64,000 bases of DNA from Albidovulum sp. bin36 (lineage in GTDB: Bacteria > Pseudomonadota > Alphaproteobacteria > Rhodobacterales > Rhodobacteraceae). The DNA is taken from NCBI GenBank assembly GCA_002238565.1, contig MPMP01000017.1, forward strand, positions 1 through 64,000, read 5' to 3'. The notes beneath the pieces are model-generated. The model searched no databases, had not been told where the DNA came from, and saw only the letters and a program-made list of their open reading frames with translations. Of the stretch, positions 1 through 8,447 are shown piece after piece (positions within the stretch are counted from its first letter, which is position 1; the number at the start of each line of letters is the position of its first letter). Position numbers and translations under genes: made by a program.

Positions 1-2
1 GC

Positions 3-179
3 AGCGGCGCCCACAGCTTTCGGACCCTTCTCGACAGCCTGTCAACCATCGTCCGCTCAACTCACGCGGTTCCAATCACGGGCGGCGAGAAGGCGGAAAC
101 CATGATCGAAGTGACGACCCGGCCCGATGCCAGCCAGGCGAGGGCGCTGAAACTGCTGAAGGATATCGCAGCCATGTAA
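3..179 (+). CDS. Transposase C-terminal fragment (cut by window edge)
   Basis: An open frame runs in from the left edge and stops at 177-179. The 58 visible residues contain SFRTLLDSLSTIVRS and a tail RALKLLKDIAAM. This pattern (a short SFRTLL-type helix, then a tail ending in a leucine-rich helix) is like the C-terminal end of IS4/IS1634-type DDE transposases. A related tail is seen in the relic at 23.3-23.6 kb (LADLETPTLNEV, then QIEAFRLL). The catalytic core would lie left of the window, so intactness cannot be judged. The assignment rests on resemblance of a short region and is moderate at best. Confidence 0.45.
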   Translation, partial: SGAHSFRTLLDSLSTIVRSTHAVPITGGEKAETMIEVTTRPDASQARALKLLKDIAAM

Positions 180-849
180 AGGCGGATCCGGCCGGACCCG
201 CCGTTTGTAGGCAGAGCGTGGCAGTCCCGATCCACGTATCATGTTGATACGGCTCAATTTTTTTTGACACACCCCAGAACTTCAGGCTAGCCGCCCGAAG
301 CGACCGGCTTGATCCGGAGTCGGTTGGAATCTCCGGTTTTTACCGCCGCCGCGCCGGCAGCTATCGCATGCGAAATCTTCCGGCCGTCGTTCGCCTGTCG
401 ACTTGGGCCTGCCTCGAGATTTTTATTCAATTCGACTTTCTTCGTTCAAGGCCGGCGGTTTAAACCTGCTCGAACCTCCGTTCAGGCGCAAGTCGCCAAG
501 ACGGCGCGAATTCGACACAGCGACAATCTAGGGGCATTCGCGAAAATTCCCGGCTCGCGACCACGGCCGGAGACTTTGATCTCTTTGCCTTCCTAGGTGG
601 CCGAAAAGGTTTCCGAATGGCGCCGATTCGCGGCGAAATCGCTGAATGGCCGCAAGATATTTGTCGCCGAAAGAGATACGCGCCCCGAAAGCATCTACAT
701 CTTTTCGGCAGGCTTTTTTTCTGCTAGCTGCGATGCTCGCGGCTTCGCTCGCCGGCGGCCATGCCGGCCTTTGTCTCGTCGCATGCAAGTTTGGACGAGA
801 TTTCGCGGAGCCCGCAAATGCCTAGAACAGATTCATAGGAGAATTTTTT
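180..849. other. 670 bp without a recognised gene
   Basis: Short open frames exist on both strands but none has protein-like composition or a supported start. Around 253-273 there is CAATTTTTTTTGACACACCCC-like sequence that could be the outer end of the element whose transposase tail lies to the left. A Shine-Dalgarno-like AGGAGA at 837-842 belongs to the next gene. No regulator for the Tct operon is present here. Confidence 0.5.
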
Positions 850-1959
850 ATGTCTTTTTTTAATTCAGCCCGTCGCATTGCGACGGGTTGCGCCGCAGCC
901 GCTGCCGCGGCATCTTTTGCGACGAACGTCGCTGCCGGAGGCCACGGAATAGACCTGGAAGGCAAAACGGTCGAATGGATAATTCCGTTTTCGGAAACAG
1001 GCGGTTCGGCCAAGTGGGCCAACTTCTACGCGCCTCTTCTTTCCGAAGCTCTGCCTGGAAACCCGACAATCGTCGTAAAATTCATGCCGGGCGCCGGCTC
1101 GACAAAAGGCGCGAACTTTTTCCAGGAGCAGGAATACGAAGACGGAACCTTGATATTCGGCTCTTCGGGATCGACGCAGTTTCCGTACTTGCTGGGCGAC
1201 CCGCGGGTTAAGTACGAATACGCCGACTGGAACGTGGTGCTGGCATCCGGAACGGGCGGCGTAGCCTACCTGCCTCCCGACCTCGCCGGCAGAGTCGCCG
1301 ACGGCGGCGTTTCCGCGATCGCGGACGAGGATTTCATCTACGGCTCGCAGGGAGCCACTCGACTCGACCTCGTGCCGCTGCTCGCTTGGGAAATGCTGGG
1401 ACTGAATGTGGATCCCGTCTTCGGCATCAAGGGGCGCGGCGACGGCCGCCTCATGTTCGAGCGCGGCGAAGCCAATATCGACTACCAGACTTCATCCTCG
1501 TATCTGGGCGGCGTTCTTCCGCTGGTCGAGGCCGGAACGGCGGTTCCATGGTTCAGTTTCGGCGCCCTGGACGGCAACGGCAACATCGTGCGCGACCCGA
1601 CATTCCCGGAAATGCCGACATTCAAGGAAGTTTGCGACGCGACCGACGGCTGCGAGACGTCCGGCGACCAATGGGAAGCCTGGAAGGCATTCTTCATTGC
1701 CGGATTTCCGGCCCAGAAAATGGTTTTTCTGCCGAGGGGCGCGCCGGCGGAAGCCGTCGATGCCTACGCCGAGGCGTTCGAAACCGTCAAGGCGCGCGCC
1801 GACTTCGCCGACATTTCGGCGAAGCGACTGGGCAAATACCTGCAATTGACAGGCGGCGAGGCGCAGGTCGCCCTGGCAAGCGCCACGCAAGTCCCCGAAT
1901 CCGCAAAGGACTTCGTCGTCAATTGGCTGAGCGATCGCTACGGCGTCGTTCTGAATTGA
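850..1959 (+). CDS. Periplasmic tricarboxylate-binding receptor, TctC family
   Basis: Predicted solute-binding receptor of a tripartite tricarboxylate transporter, capturing a carboxylate in the periplasm and delivering it to the TctAB membrane unit. The 369-residue protein begins with a signal peptide (basic start, alanine-rich core, cleavage likely after residues 27-30, ...NVAAGG). The family motif PF..GG.A.W.....P at about residues 45-60 and MPGAGSTKGANFF at about 79-91 are the usual ligand-binding region. The start is supported by AGGAGA seven bases upstream. It is about 40 residues longer than typical TctC proteins. It is the first gene of a tctC-tctAB-prpF-like operon. The ligand cannot be read from sequence; citrate-like or aromatic-derived carboxylates are possible given the downstream tautomerase. 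Confidence 0.85.
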   Translation: MSFFNSARRIATGCAAAAAAASFATNVAAGGHGIDLEGKTVEWIIPFSETGGSAKWANFYAPLLSEALPGNPTIVVKFMPGAGSTKGANFFQEQEYEDGTLIFGSSGSTQFPYLLGDPRVKYEYADWNVVLASGTGGVAYLPPDLAGRVADGGVSAIADEDFIYGSQGATRLDLVPLLAWEMLGLNVDPVFGIKGRGDGRLMFERGEANIDYQTSSSYLGGVLPLVEAGTAVPWFSFGALDGNGNIVRDPTFPEMPTFKEVCDATDGCETSGDQWEAWKAFFIAGFPAQKMVFLPRGAPAEAVDAYAEAFETVKARADFADISAKRLGKYLQLTGGEAQVALASATQVPESAKDFVVNWLSDRYGVVLN

Positions 1960-1970
1960 ATCGATAGCCT

Positions 1971-1998
1971 GCGCCTTCGCCGAAACCGGCGAAGGCGC
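1971..1998 (+). terminator. Strong hairpin between tctC and tctAB
   Basis: GCGCCTTCGCCG (1971-1982) pairs perfectly with CGGCGAAGGCGC (1987-1998), a 12-bp stem with a 4-base loop. It lies 12 bases after the receptor stop codon. No clean U-run follows, so it is more likely a leaky terminator or a 3'-end stabiliser that makes receptor mRNA more abundant than membrane-component mRNA, a known arrangement in binding-protein transport operons. The role is inferred. Confidence 0.5.
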
Positions 1999-2036
1999 TC
2001 CCGCTAATCCTTTATTTCTCCGCGCTAGGCAAAAAA

Positions 2037-4058
2037 TTGCTTTCGACGGCTCTTCCGGCGCTAGGCGACGCCTTCGGCTTGATCCTTCAGCCGCTCGTGC
2101 TTGCCTACCTTGCGCTCGGAGTCTGCATGGGACTGGCGATCGGCGTACTGCCGGGACTGGGAGGCATCGCGGGATTGTCGCTTCTTCTGCCATTTATGTA
2201 CGGCATGGAACCGGTGCTGGGCCTGGCCCTCATGGTCGGCATGGTGGCGGTTGTTCCGACTTCGGATACGTTCGCTTCGGTACTAATGGGCATTCCCGGA
2301 TCAAGCGCTTCGCAGGCTACGGTGCTGGACGGATTCCCGATGGCCAAGAAAGGCAGGGCCGCGCGAGCCTTGTCGGCCGCATTCGCGTCCTCTCTCTTTG
2401 GCGGCCTCGTCGGCGCCTTGTTCCTGACCATGTTCATTCTCGGGGCTCGCCCGATCGTTCTGCTATTTCGAACGCCGGAATTGCTAATGATTACGGTTTT
2501 CGGCCTTTCGATGGTCGGAATCCTGGCTGGGCGGGTTGCGATCAAGGGGATAGTCGCGGCTTGCCTCGGCCTGCTTGTCGGCACGATCGGCGAGGGCGCT
2601 TCGTCCGGCGCTTTGCGCATGTCGACCTACGACATGCCGTACCTGACCGATGGCCTTAAGCTCGTGATCGTCGGACTCGGAATATTCGCCGTTCCGGAAA
2701 TCGTTTCGCTGCTGCGACAGGACCGGTCGATTTCCGATCGGGCGCTTCTGGGCGGCGGCTGGGCCGACGGCGTTCGCGACTGGTGGAAAAACAAGTGGCT
2801 CTCCGTCCGCTGCTCCCTGATCGGCGTCGTGGTCGGCGTGATACCGGGACTGGGAGGATCGGTGGTCGACTGGATCGCCTACGGGCATACGGTCCAGAGC
2901 GCCGAAGATAAATCCGAGTTCGGAAAAGGCGACGTTCGGGGCGTAATCGGGCCGGAAAGTTCAAACAACGCCAAGGAAGGAGGAGGGCTGGTGCCGACAT
3001 TGCTGTTCGGCATTCCCGGTTCGGGATCGATGGCGATCTTTATCTCCGCAGTCGCGCTGCTCGGCAGCGGCCAAATTGAAATCGGCCCTTCGATGCTCAA
3101 GGTCAACCTGGACTTCACCTACGCCATTGTTTGGCTTCTGGCGCTTGCCAACGTCATCGGGACCCTGATCTGCATCGCGGCCTCCGGAGGCATTGCCAAG
3201 CTTACGTCGATTCGGTTCGCGCTTCTTGCTCCGCTGCTGTTCATGGTCATCAGTTTCGCAGCCTTCCAGTCCGGACAGGATTTGATGGATCTATTCGCCC
3301 TTTTCGCCTTCGGCCTTCTCGGCATCATGATGAGAAGATTCGATTGGTCCCGGCCGGCGTTCCTCATTGGATTCGTGCTGTCCGATCCGGCGGAGACCTA
3401 TGCGAACCAAGCGACGCAAATCGCGAATTCGCGGTTTCGGAAGGGATTCGGCGAAGGAATCGAGTACATCTTCAGTCCAATCGTTATCGTCCTGATCGCC
3501 GTGACCGCGATTTCGATAGTGATCGGACTGCGGCAGGCCAAGAACATCGCGCCCGAAGGCCATGTTGAATCGGGATCCAGGAAAGCGCCGCTGGTTTTCC
3601 TGCTGGCTATTCTGGGCTACATTGTCGCCGCGTATCTGAATGCGTCGCTCATTCCGGACTATTCATCGGCCGACAGGGTATTTCCGAAATTCGTCGCATC
3701 CGTCGGAATTGTCGGCGGGCTCGTTCTCTTCGCGCAAATGCTGCTGAAGCCTGAAACGCACCCGCTTTTCGCGGATCGCGAAACGAGGGAATCCGGCGAT
3801 CGCGCCTATGGATTCTGGTCGACTCTGGCATGGTTCGCCGGTTTGCTGGCGCTGACGTCGGTTGTCGGCTTCATACTGGCGCTGGCGGCGTTTCTGATGT
3901 GCTTCATCTCGATTCGGGCCGGGAAGAGCATAATTTTCTCGGCGGGCTACACGGCCGCCGGGATCGCTTTCATTTGCATCCTGGCAAGCCTGCTCAACCG
4001 CGACTTTCCGCCCGGGCTGATTCAATCCTATTTCACGCTGCCGTGGCCGCTAGGATGA
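2037..4058 (+). CDS. Fused TctA-TctB tripartite tricarboxylate transporter membrane protein
   Basis: Membrane permease of the tripartite tricarboxylate transporter. About the first 500 residues are the large TctA unit, with many membrane segments and the two family signatures GVLPGLGGIAGLSLLLPF (about 37-54) and GVIPGLGGSVVDWIAYGHT (about 265-283), plus ESSNNAKEGG and PTLLFGIPGSGSMAIF. The last 150 residues are a TctB-like four-helix unit, normally a separate gene, so the two subunits are fused here. The start codon is TTG at 2037, without a strong Shine-Dalgarno sequence; other starts in the first 30 codons cannot be excluded. It overlaps the next gene by four bases (ATGA), implying translational coupling. 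Confidence 0.85.
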   Translation: MLSTALPALGDAFGLILQPLVLAYLALGVCMGLAIGVLPGLGGIAGLSLLLPFMYGMEPVLGLALMVGMVAVVPTSDTFASVLMGIPGSSASQATVLDGFPMAKKGRAARALSAAFASSLFGGLVGALFLTMFILGARPIVLLFRTPELLMITVFGLSMVGILAGRVAIKGIVAACLGLLVGTIGEGASSGALRMSTYDMPYLTDGLKLVIVGLGIFAVPEIVSLLRQDRSISDRALLGGGWADGVRDWWKNKWLSVRCSLIGVVVGVIPGLGGSVVDWIAYGHTVQSAEDKSEFGKGDVRGVIGPESSNNAKEGGGLVPTLLFGIPGSGSMAIFISAVALLGSGQIEIGPSMLKVNLDFTYAIVWLLALANVIGTLICIAASGGIAKLTSIRFALLAPLLFMVISFAAFQSGQDLMDLFALFAFGLLGIMMRRFDWSRPAFLIGFVLSDPAETYANQATQIANSRFRKGFGEGIEYIFSPIVIVLIAVTAISIVIGLRQAKNIAPEGHVESGSRKAPLVFLLAILGYIVAAYLNASLIPDYSSADRVFPKFVASVGIVGGLVLFAQMLLKPETHPLFADRETRESGDRAYGFWSTLAWFAGLLALTSVVGFILALAAFLMCFISIRAGKSIIFSAGYTAAGIAFICILASLLNRDFPPGLIQSYFTLPWPLG

Positions 4059-5149
4059 CCCAGACGGCAATTCCGTTTCTGCTCCTTCGCGGAGGCACCT
4101 CTCGCGGACCGTACTTCAACAGGGCGGATTTGCCGGAGGACCGCGAAACGCTTGCGAAAGTGCTTGTCGCCGCGCTTGGATCCGGCCATCCGCTGAATAT
4201 CGACGGGATTGGCGGCGGCAACGCCGTGACCACGAAGGTCGCCATGCTTTCGAAGTCCGAAGACGAGTGGGCCGACGTCGACTTTTTCTTCGCGCAGGTC
4301 GCCGTCGAGGACCGGATCGTGGATTTCAGCCCTACGTGCGGCAATATCCTCTCCGGGGTCGGCCCGGCGGCTATTGAAATGGGGCTTGTCGAAGCCGCGG
4401 GCCGGGATTCGGAGATCAAAATTCGCGCGGTGAATTCAGGCGCCAGGGTCAAGGCCGTCGTGCAGGTCGAAAACGGCCGGGTCGAATACGAAGGGCCGGT
4501 TGCGATCGACGGAGTTCCCGGTACTGCCGCGCCGGTTTCGCTCCAATTCATGAATACCGTCGGCGGAGCGACGGGAGCGCTTCTCCCGACCGGTCGCATT
4601 CGCGATTCCTTCGATCAGGTTGAAACGACTTGCATGGACGTCGCCATGCCGATGGTGATCGCCAGAGCGGAAAGCCTCGGCGTATCCGGCTACGAACGCC
4701 CGTCTGAACTCGATGAGAATCGCGAGTTTTTTTCAAAAATGGAATCCTTGCGAATCAAGGCCGGCGAAGCCATGGGCATTCGCGACGCAGCCCGGTCCGT
4801 CACGCCCAAGTTCGGCATTCTAGCGCCGCCGAGACGCGGCGGAACCGTTTCGGCTCGCTATTTCATGCCTTGGCGCACTCATCACGCCATGGCCGTGACG
4901 GGAGCGCAGTGCCTGGCCGCATGCATCTTGACTCGCGGGAGCGTGGCCGACGGCATCGCCATGGACGTGCCGAAATACAGCCCGGCCAAGATTACGCTGG
5001 AGCATGCTTCGGGATCGATTGACGTGATCGTCGAATTCGACAGCGAAGGCGGGGCTGTCGATGTGAGGTCGGCCGGATTGATCAGGACAGCTAGATTGCT
5101 TGCTCGCGGCGAAGTTCTAGTGCCGGCCTCGATTTGGAGCCCGGGCTGA
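4055..5149 (+). CDS. PrpF-family isomerase, 4-oxalomesaconate tautomerase-like
   Basis: PrpF/GalD-family protein (364 residues, normal length). Family members isomerise the double bond of unsaturated tricarboxylates: 2-methylaconitate in propionate use, or 4-oxalomesaconate in gallate and protocatechuate meta-cleavage. The N-terminus LLRGGTSRGPYF (about 8-19) is the hallmark, followed by GIGGGNAVTTKVA (about 52-64) and the PTCGNILSGVGPAA segment (about 90-103), all typical of the diaminopimelate-epimerase-like double fold with catalytic cysteines. I chose ATG 4055 because it overlaps the permease stop as ATGA and the homology starts there; the open frame extends upstream only as a shadow. Coupling to a Tct importer suggests the substrate is an imported tricarboxylate. 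The exact substrate is not established. Confidence 0.8.
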   Translation: MTQTAIPFLLLRGGTSRGPYFNRADLPEDRETLAKVLVAALGSGHPLNIDGIGGGNAVTTKVAMLSKSEDEWADVDFFFAQVAVEDRIVDFSPTCGNILSGVGPAAIEMGLVEAAGRDSEIKIRAVNSGARVKAVVQVENGRVEYEGPVAIDGVPGTAAPVSLQFMNTVGGATGALLPTGRIRDSFDQVETTCMDVAMPMVIARAESLGVSGYERPSELDENREFFSKMESLRIKAGEAMGIRDAARSVTPKFGILAPPRRGGTVSARYFMPWRTHHAMAVTGAQCLAACILTRGSVADGIAMDVPKYSPAKITLEHASGSIDVIVEFDSEGGAVDVRSAGLIRTARLLARGEVLVPASIWSPG

Positions 5150-5276
5150 TCAATCGATCCGCAATGCCCGATCAGGCTGCCGCGCGGGCGCCTTTCAGAC
5201 GCCTCGCCGCGGAACGAAAGAAGTTTCGAACGCCGTCTCCGCCCTCGACAAGCGCCGTCGGCGGCCTCCGCCGACA

Positions 5277-6293
5277 TTACCGGCTTCGCATCTTCGCCGC
5301 GCGTTCCGGATCGGCCGGCTGCATCCGAAGCGGCAGAGCGCCGCGGAGAATTCGACCGACATCGTCAAGAACCATGTCGCGCATCCGTCGATACGAGTCC
5401 TCGATTCCGCCGGCAAGGTGCGCGGTGAACAGAATATTCGGCGCGTCGCGAAGCGAAGCGGCCGCCGGGACCGGCTCTTCGGGAAAAACGTCGATGGCGG
5501 CTCGATACCGACCGGCGGCGGCCAGCTGAACGAAATCCTCGAATTCCACGATTTCGGCGCGGCTCGCCAGAACGACGCAGGCGTCGTCCTGGATCATGGA
5601 CAATCTCGATCGATCGAGGAAGCCCGCGTTTTCGGTTGTCGCGCCGGCAAGAAGAAACAGAAATCGATTTCGGGAGAGAATTTCGTCGAGACTGGCCGGC
5701 CTAAGCCCCTGCTTCCGCAGGAGATCGTCGGGGACCCACGGATCATAGGCGCTCAGTACGCACCCGAACGGCTTCAGAAGCGGCGCGAGCGCGCGTCCGA
5801 CGTTGCCGTATCCCACTAGGCCCGCCCTGGCGTCGAAAAGGCTGTAGGCTAGCCGGTTTCCGGACTTGCCGTAGGCTTCCCCGCCCGTCCGAAAAAGCCG
5901 GTCGCCTTCTCCGAAACGGCGCGAGAGGGCGATCGCCTGGGCCAGGCAGTACTCCGCAACGGCGGGGGCCATGGCCGGGGCCGCCGATAGAATGTGAATG
6001 CCGCGCGCATGGGCTTCCGCATAGTCGATATTCGGTTCCCAGTTCGCCTTTACATTAATTATTGCACGGAGTTTCGGAGCTCGGTCCAGCCGTTCTTTCG
6101 GCATCGCCGTCTGCCCTATGACGACGGCGACGTCCGGCAGGATTTCGTCGACGAGCGCGTCCGGCGCCCTTGATCCGAAGTGCGTCTCAACCCTGCCCAT
6201 CTCGGCGAGTCGCCGCGAGACGTCCGGAGTGTAGACGATGGACTCGTCTCGCGGATGGGGATCTAGGAAAATCAAATGGTCGCCCGGCATCAT
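5277..6293 (-). CDS. D-isomer-specific 2-hydroxyacid dehydrogenase
   Basis: NAD(P)-dependent reductase/dehydrogenase of the D-2-hydroxyacid family, 338 residues. The Rossmann motif is VGYGNVGRALAP in the middle of the chain. The catalytic triad is visible as ASRAEIVEFEDF (Arg), DVFPEEPVP (Glu) and TAHLAGG (His). The substrate may be a 2-keto acid or phosphonate-like acid, but nothing in the sequence decides. The start chosen is the ATG at 6293, which overlaps the stop of the upstream permease (ATGATG), so it is the last gene of the importer operon. That placement suggests it oxidises or reduces a breakdown product of the imported sugar or sugar acid. It converges on the prpF-like gene with 127 bp between them. 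Confidence 0.8.
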   Translation of the reverse strand: MMPGDHLIFLDPHPRDESIVYTPDVSRRLAEMGRVETHFGSRAPDALVDEILPDVAVVIGQTAMPKERLDRAPKLRAIINVKANWEPNIDYAEAHARGIHILSAAPAMAPAVAEYCLAQAIALSRRFGEGDRLFRTGGEAYGKSGNRLAYSLFDARAGLVGYGNVGRALAPLLKPFGCVLSAYDPWVPDDLLRKQGLRPASLDEILSRNRFLFLLAGATTENAGFLDRSRLSMIQDDACVVLASRAEIVEFEDFVQLAAAGRYRAAIDVFPEEPVPAAASLRDAPNILFTAHLAGGIEDSYRRMRDMVLDDVGRILRGALPLRMQPADPERAAKMRSR

Positions 6294-7375
6294 TTCATTC
6301 CGGTGCTGGCAATTCCGGTTGTAATGAATCGCTGCAGGAAGGCGAAGACGAGAACCACCGGGATCAAGGTTACGACGGTCATCGCCAGGACGAAATGCCA
6401 TTGAACGTCCAATTCGCCCTGAAAGGCGTTGAGACCGACTTGCAGAGTGTAGACCTCGCTGCGGTTGAGAACGATCAGCGGCCATAGGAAATCATTCCAC
6501 CGCCACATGATCGAAAAGATCGCCAGCACCGCGATCGCCGGAGTCGCCAGCGGCATCACGACCCGCCAGTAGATCACCCATTCGCTCGCCTTGTCCATGC
6601 GCGCCGCCTCGATAAGGTCCTTTGGAATTGTCAGCATATACTGGCGGAGAAGGAATACCCCGGTCGGCGTCGCCGCTCCGGGAAGGATGACGCCCCAGAG
6701 CGAATTGATCATCCCCAATTCCGTCACCACGAGATAGACGGGCACCAGAATCACGGTGATCGGAATCATCAGCGTGCCGATCACGAACAGCATGACCGCG
6801 TTTCGACCCTTGAATTCGTAAATTGCCAGCCCGTACGCGGCCATTGAATTGATAAGCAGGGTTACGATCGTCGCCGCCAAGGTCACCACGACGGAATTCT
6901 TGAGATAGGTCAGGAAATTAAATCGCTGCAGCGGAGCGGTATAGTTTTCCCAGGCGACGCGAAACTCTCGGACGGCCTCGCGCTGACCGATGGGAACCTT
7001 GATCGTGACGCCCGGATCCGACGGGTCGACCATCTGGGCGATTATTCCGATGCGCCGAACCTGGGCTAGTTCCCGAACCGTGCCGTCTTCCTCGGTTACG
7101 CTGTATAGGGGCAGCGGCTTCTCGTACCCTTCCACATTGACCTCGATTTGGCCCAGCGGGAGGAGAGTCGGCGGAAATTCCAGCAGACCGGACGCGGTCT
7201 TGAAGGAGGATAGTATCAGCCAGACCGCAGGCCCGAACATCAGCACAACTCCCAGGCCCAGATACGCATAGGAGAAGATGTCGGTCCAGTGCAGCCGACC
7301 GCCGCGCCCGCGGCGCGCCGTCAGGAGGCCGGCGACCGTGCGACGGGACGAGCTCGACGCGTATGCGTCAGGCAC
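6290..7375 (-). CDS. Sugar ABC transporter inner-membrane permease (MalG/UgpE type)
   Basis: Second membrane subunit of a carbohydrate ABC importer (CUT1 class). It has an N-terminal membrane segment (about residues 30-52, YAYLGLGVVLMFGPAVWLILSS), a periplasmic insert of about 100 residues that is longer than in most relatives, then five further helices. The EAA-loop that contacts the ATPase is EAARMDKASEWVIYWRVVMPLATPAI near residue 255. The start is a GTG at 7375 lying inside the end of the previous permease gene (8-base overlap), which fixes translational coupling. Family length is usually about 280 residues; the excess is the periplasmic insert. Confidence 0.85.
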   Translation of the reverse strand: MPDAYASSSSRRTVAGLLTARRGRGGRLHWTDIFSYAYLGLGVVLMFGPAVWLILSSFKTASGLLEFPPTLLPLGQIEVNVEGYEKPLPLYSVTEEDGTVRELAQVRRIGIIAQMVDPSDPGVTIKVPIGQREAVREFRVAWENYTAPLQRFNFLTYLKNSVVVTLAATIVTLLINSMAAYGLAIYEFKGRNAVMLFVIGTLMIPITVILVPVYLVVTELGMINSLWGVILPGAATPTGVFLLRQYMLTIPKDLIEAARMDKASEWVIYWRVVMPLATPAIAVLAIFSIMWRWNDFLWPLIVLNRSEVYTLQVGLNAFQGELDVQWHFVLAMTVVTLIPVVLVFAFLQRFITTGIASTGMK

Positions 7376-8375
7376 TGTCTTTGCGGCGAACCGCCGCCAG
7401 CTGCATCAGCGTGAGAGCGAACAGAACCACTCCCAGGATGACGGACGCGGCCGAGGCCAGTCCGAAATTTTGAACCTGATTGGTAAAACCCGTATTGTAG
7501 ATATACTGCACGATGAACTGCGTGGCGGTTCCCGGCCCGCCTCCGGTCAATACATATACTTCGTCGAATATCTGCACGCCCTTGATCAGGGCGAGGACAA
7601 TCACGACCAGCATGTTGGGCCAGAGCAACGGCAGCGTTATCCGCCAGAAAATTCGTTCCTTGCTGGTGCCGTCCATCTCCGCCGCTTCGTACAGGTCCGG
7701 CGGGATGGCTTGCAGGCCCGCAAGCAGAATCAGGGTGTAAAAGCCCATGTGCGCCCAGATCGATACGAAAATCGCCCAGAACATCGCCCATTGCGGACTT
7801 ACGAAAAACAGGATTTTCTCGAGCCCAATCGTAACGAGGAAGGCGTTCAGGATGCCGTCGCGCAGAAGAATCCATTTCCAGATCAGGGCGACTACAACCG
7901 GGGATAAAAGCACCGGAAAGAAGTAGACGGCGCGAAAAAAGCCCCGTCCGCGTATTTCGCGATTGAGGATAAGCGCGGTGACAAGGGAAAAAAGCACCAG
8001 GAATCCCACCTGGAAAAAAACGAAAACCGTGGTGTTGAAAATTCCGCGCCAAAACCGATCCTCGCGACATGAGCCGGAGTCTGTGAAGTTTTCGCAATCA
8101 AGCAGGAATTCGTATTGCTCGGCGCCGGTATAGACCCGATCCGAGAGAAAAAGATTGGTTCCTCCGGTCAGGGAGAAGGCGAAGTTTATGAAAAGCGGAA
8201 CAACGACGAAAATGCCGAAAAATCCAAGGTTCGGCACGAGGAATACATAGGGCATTCCCCGAATCCCGACCACCCGCTGGATCGCCTTGAGCGGAACCTC
8301 GATCAGCGAGCCGAGCAGGTTTATCGGCGCAGCCGCAACTGCGCCGACGTTCAACCGGTGCGTATCTGGGCGCAT
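7368..8375 (-). CDS. Sugar ABC transporter inner-membrane permease (MalF/UgpA type)
   Basis: First membrane subunit of the same CUT1-type importer, 335 residues with six predicted helices. The EAA-loop reads YEAAEMDGTSKERIFWRITLPLL near residue 225 and matches the family consensus for coupling to the ATPase. A periplasmic loop contains two cysteines (LLDCENFTDSGSCRED, about 113-128) that could form a disulfide. It lies between the binding-protein gene (72 bp upstream) and the second permease (8-base overlap). The start ATG has a short purine run (TGGAG) directly ahead. Confidence 0.87.
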   Translation of the reverse strand: MRPDTHRLNVGAVAAAPINLLGSLIEVPLKAIQRVVGIRGMPYVFLVPNLGFFGIFVVVPLFINFAFSLTGGTNLFLSDRVYTGAEQYEFLLDCENFTDSGSCREDRFWRGIFNTTVFVFFQVGFLVLFSLVTALILNREIRGRGFFRAVYFFPVLLSPVVVALIWKWILLRDGILNAFLVTIGLEKILFFVSPQWAMFWAIFVSIWAHMGFYTLILLAGLQAIPPDLYEAAEMDGTSKERIFWRITLPLLWPNMLVVIVLALIKGVQIFDEVYVLTGGGPGTATQFIVQYIYNTGFTNQVQNFGLASAASVILGVVLFALTLMQLAAVRRKDSA

Positions 8376-8447
8376 CTCCAGAATTACCAGCGGCCGGATC
8401 CGGGAGCGCGGAATCGGCTCCGAACCCGGCCTTGCCGGACTGCGCCT

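Noticed and set aside
309-596. Plus-strand open frame of 95 codons upstream of tctC
   Set aside because: Unusual composition, no ribosome site and no family resemblance.
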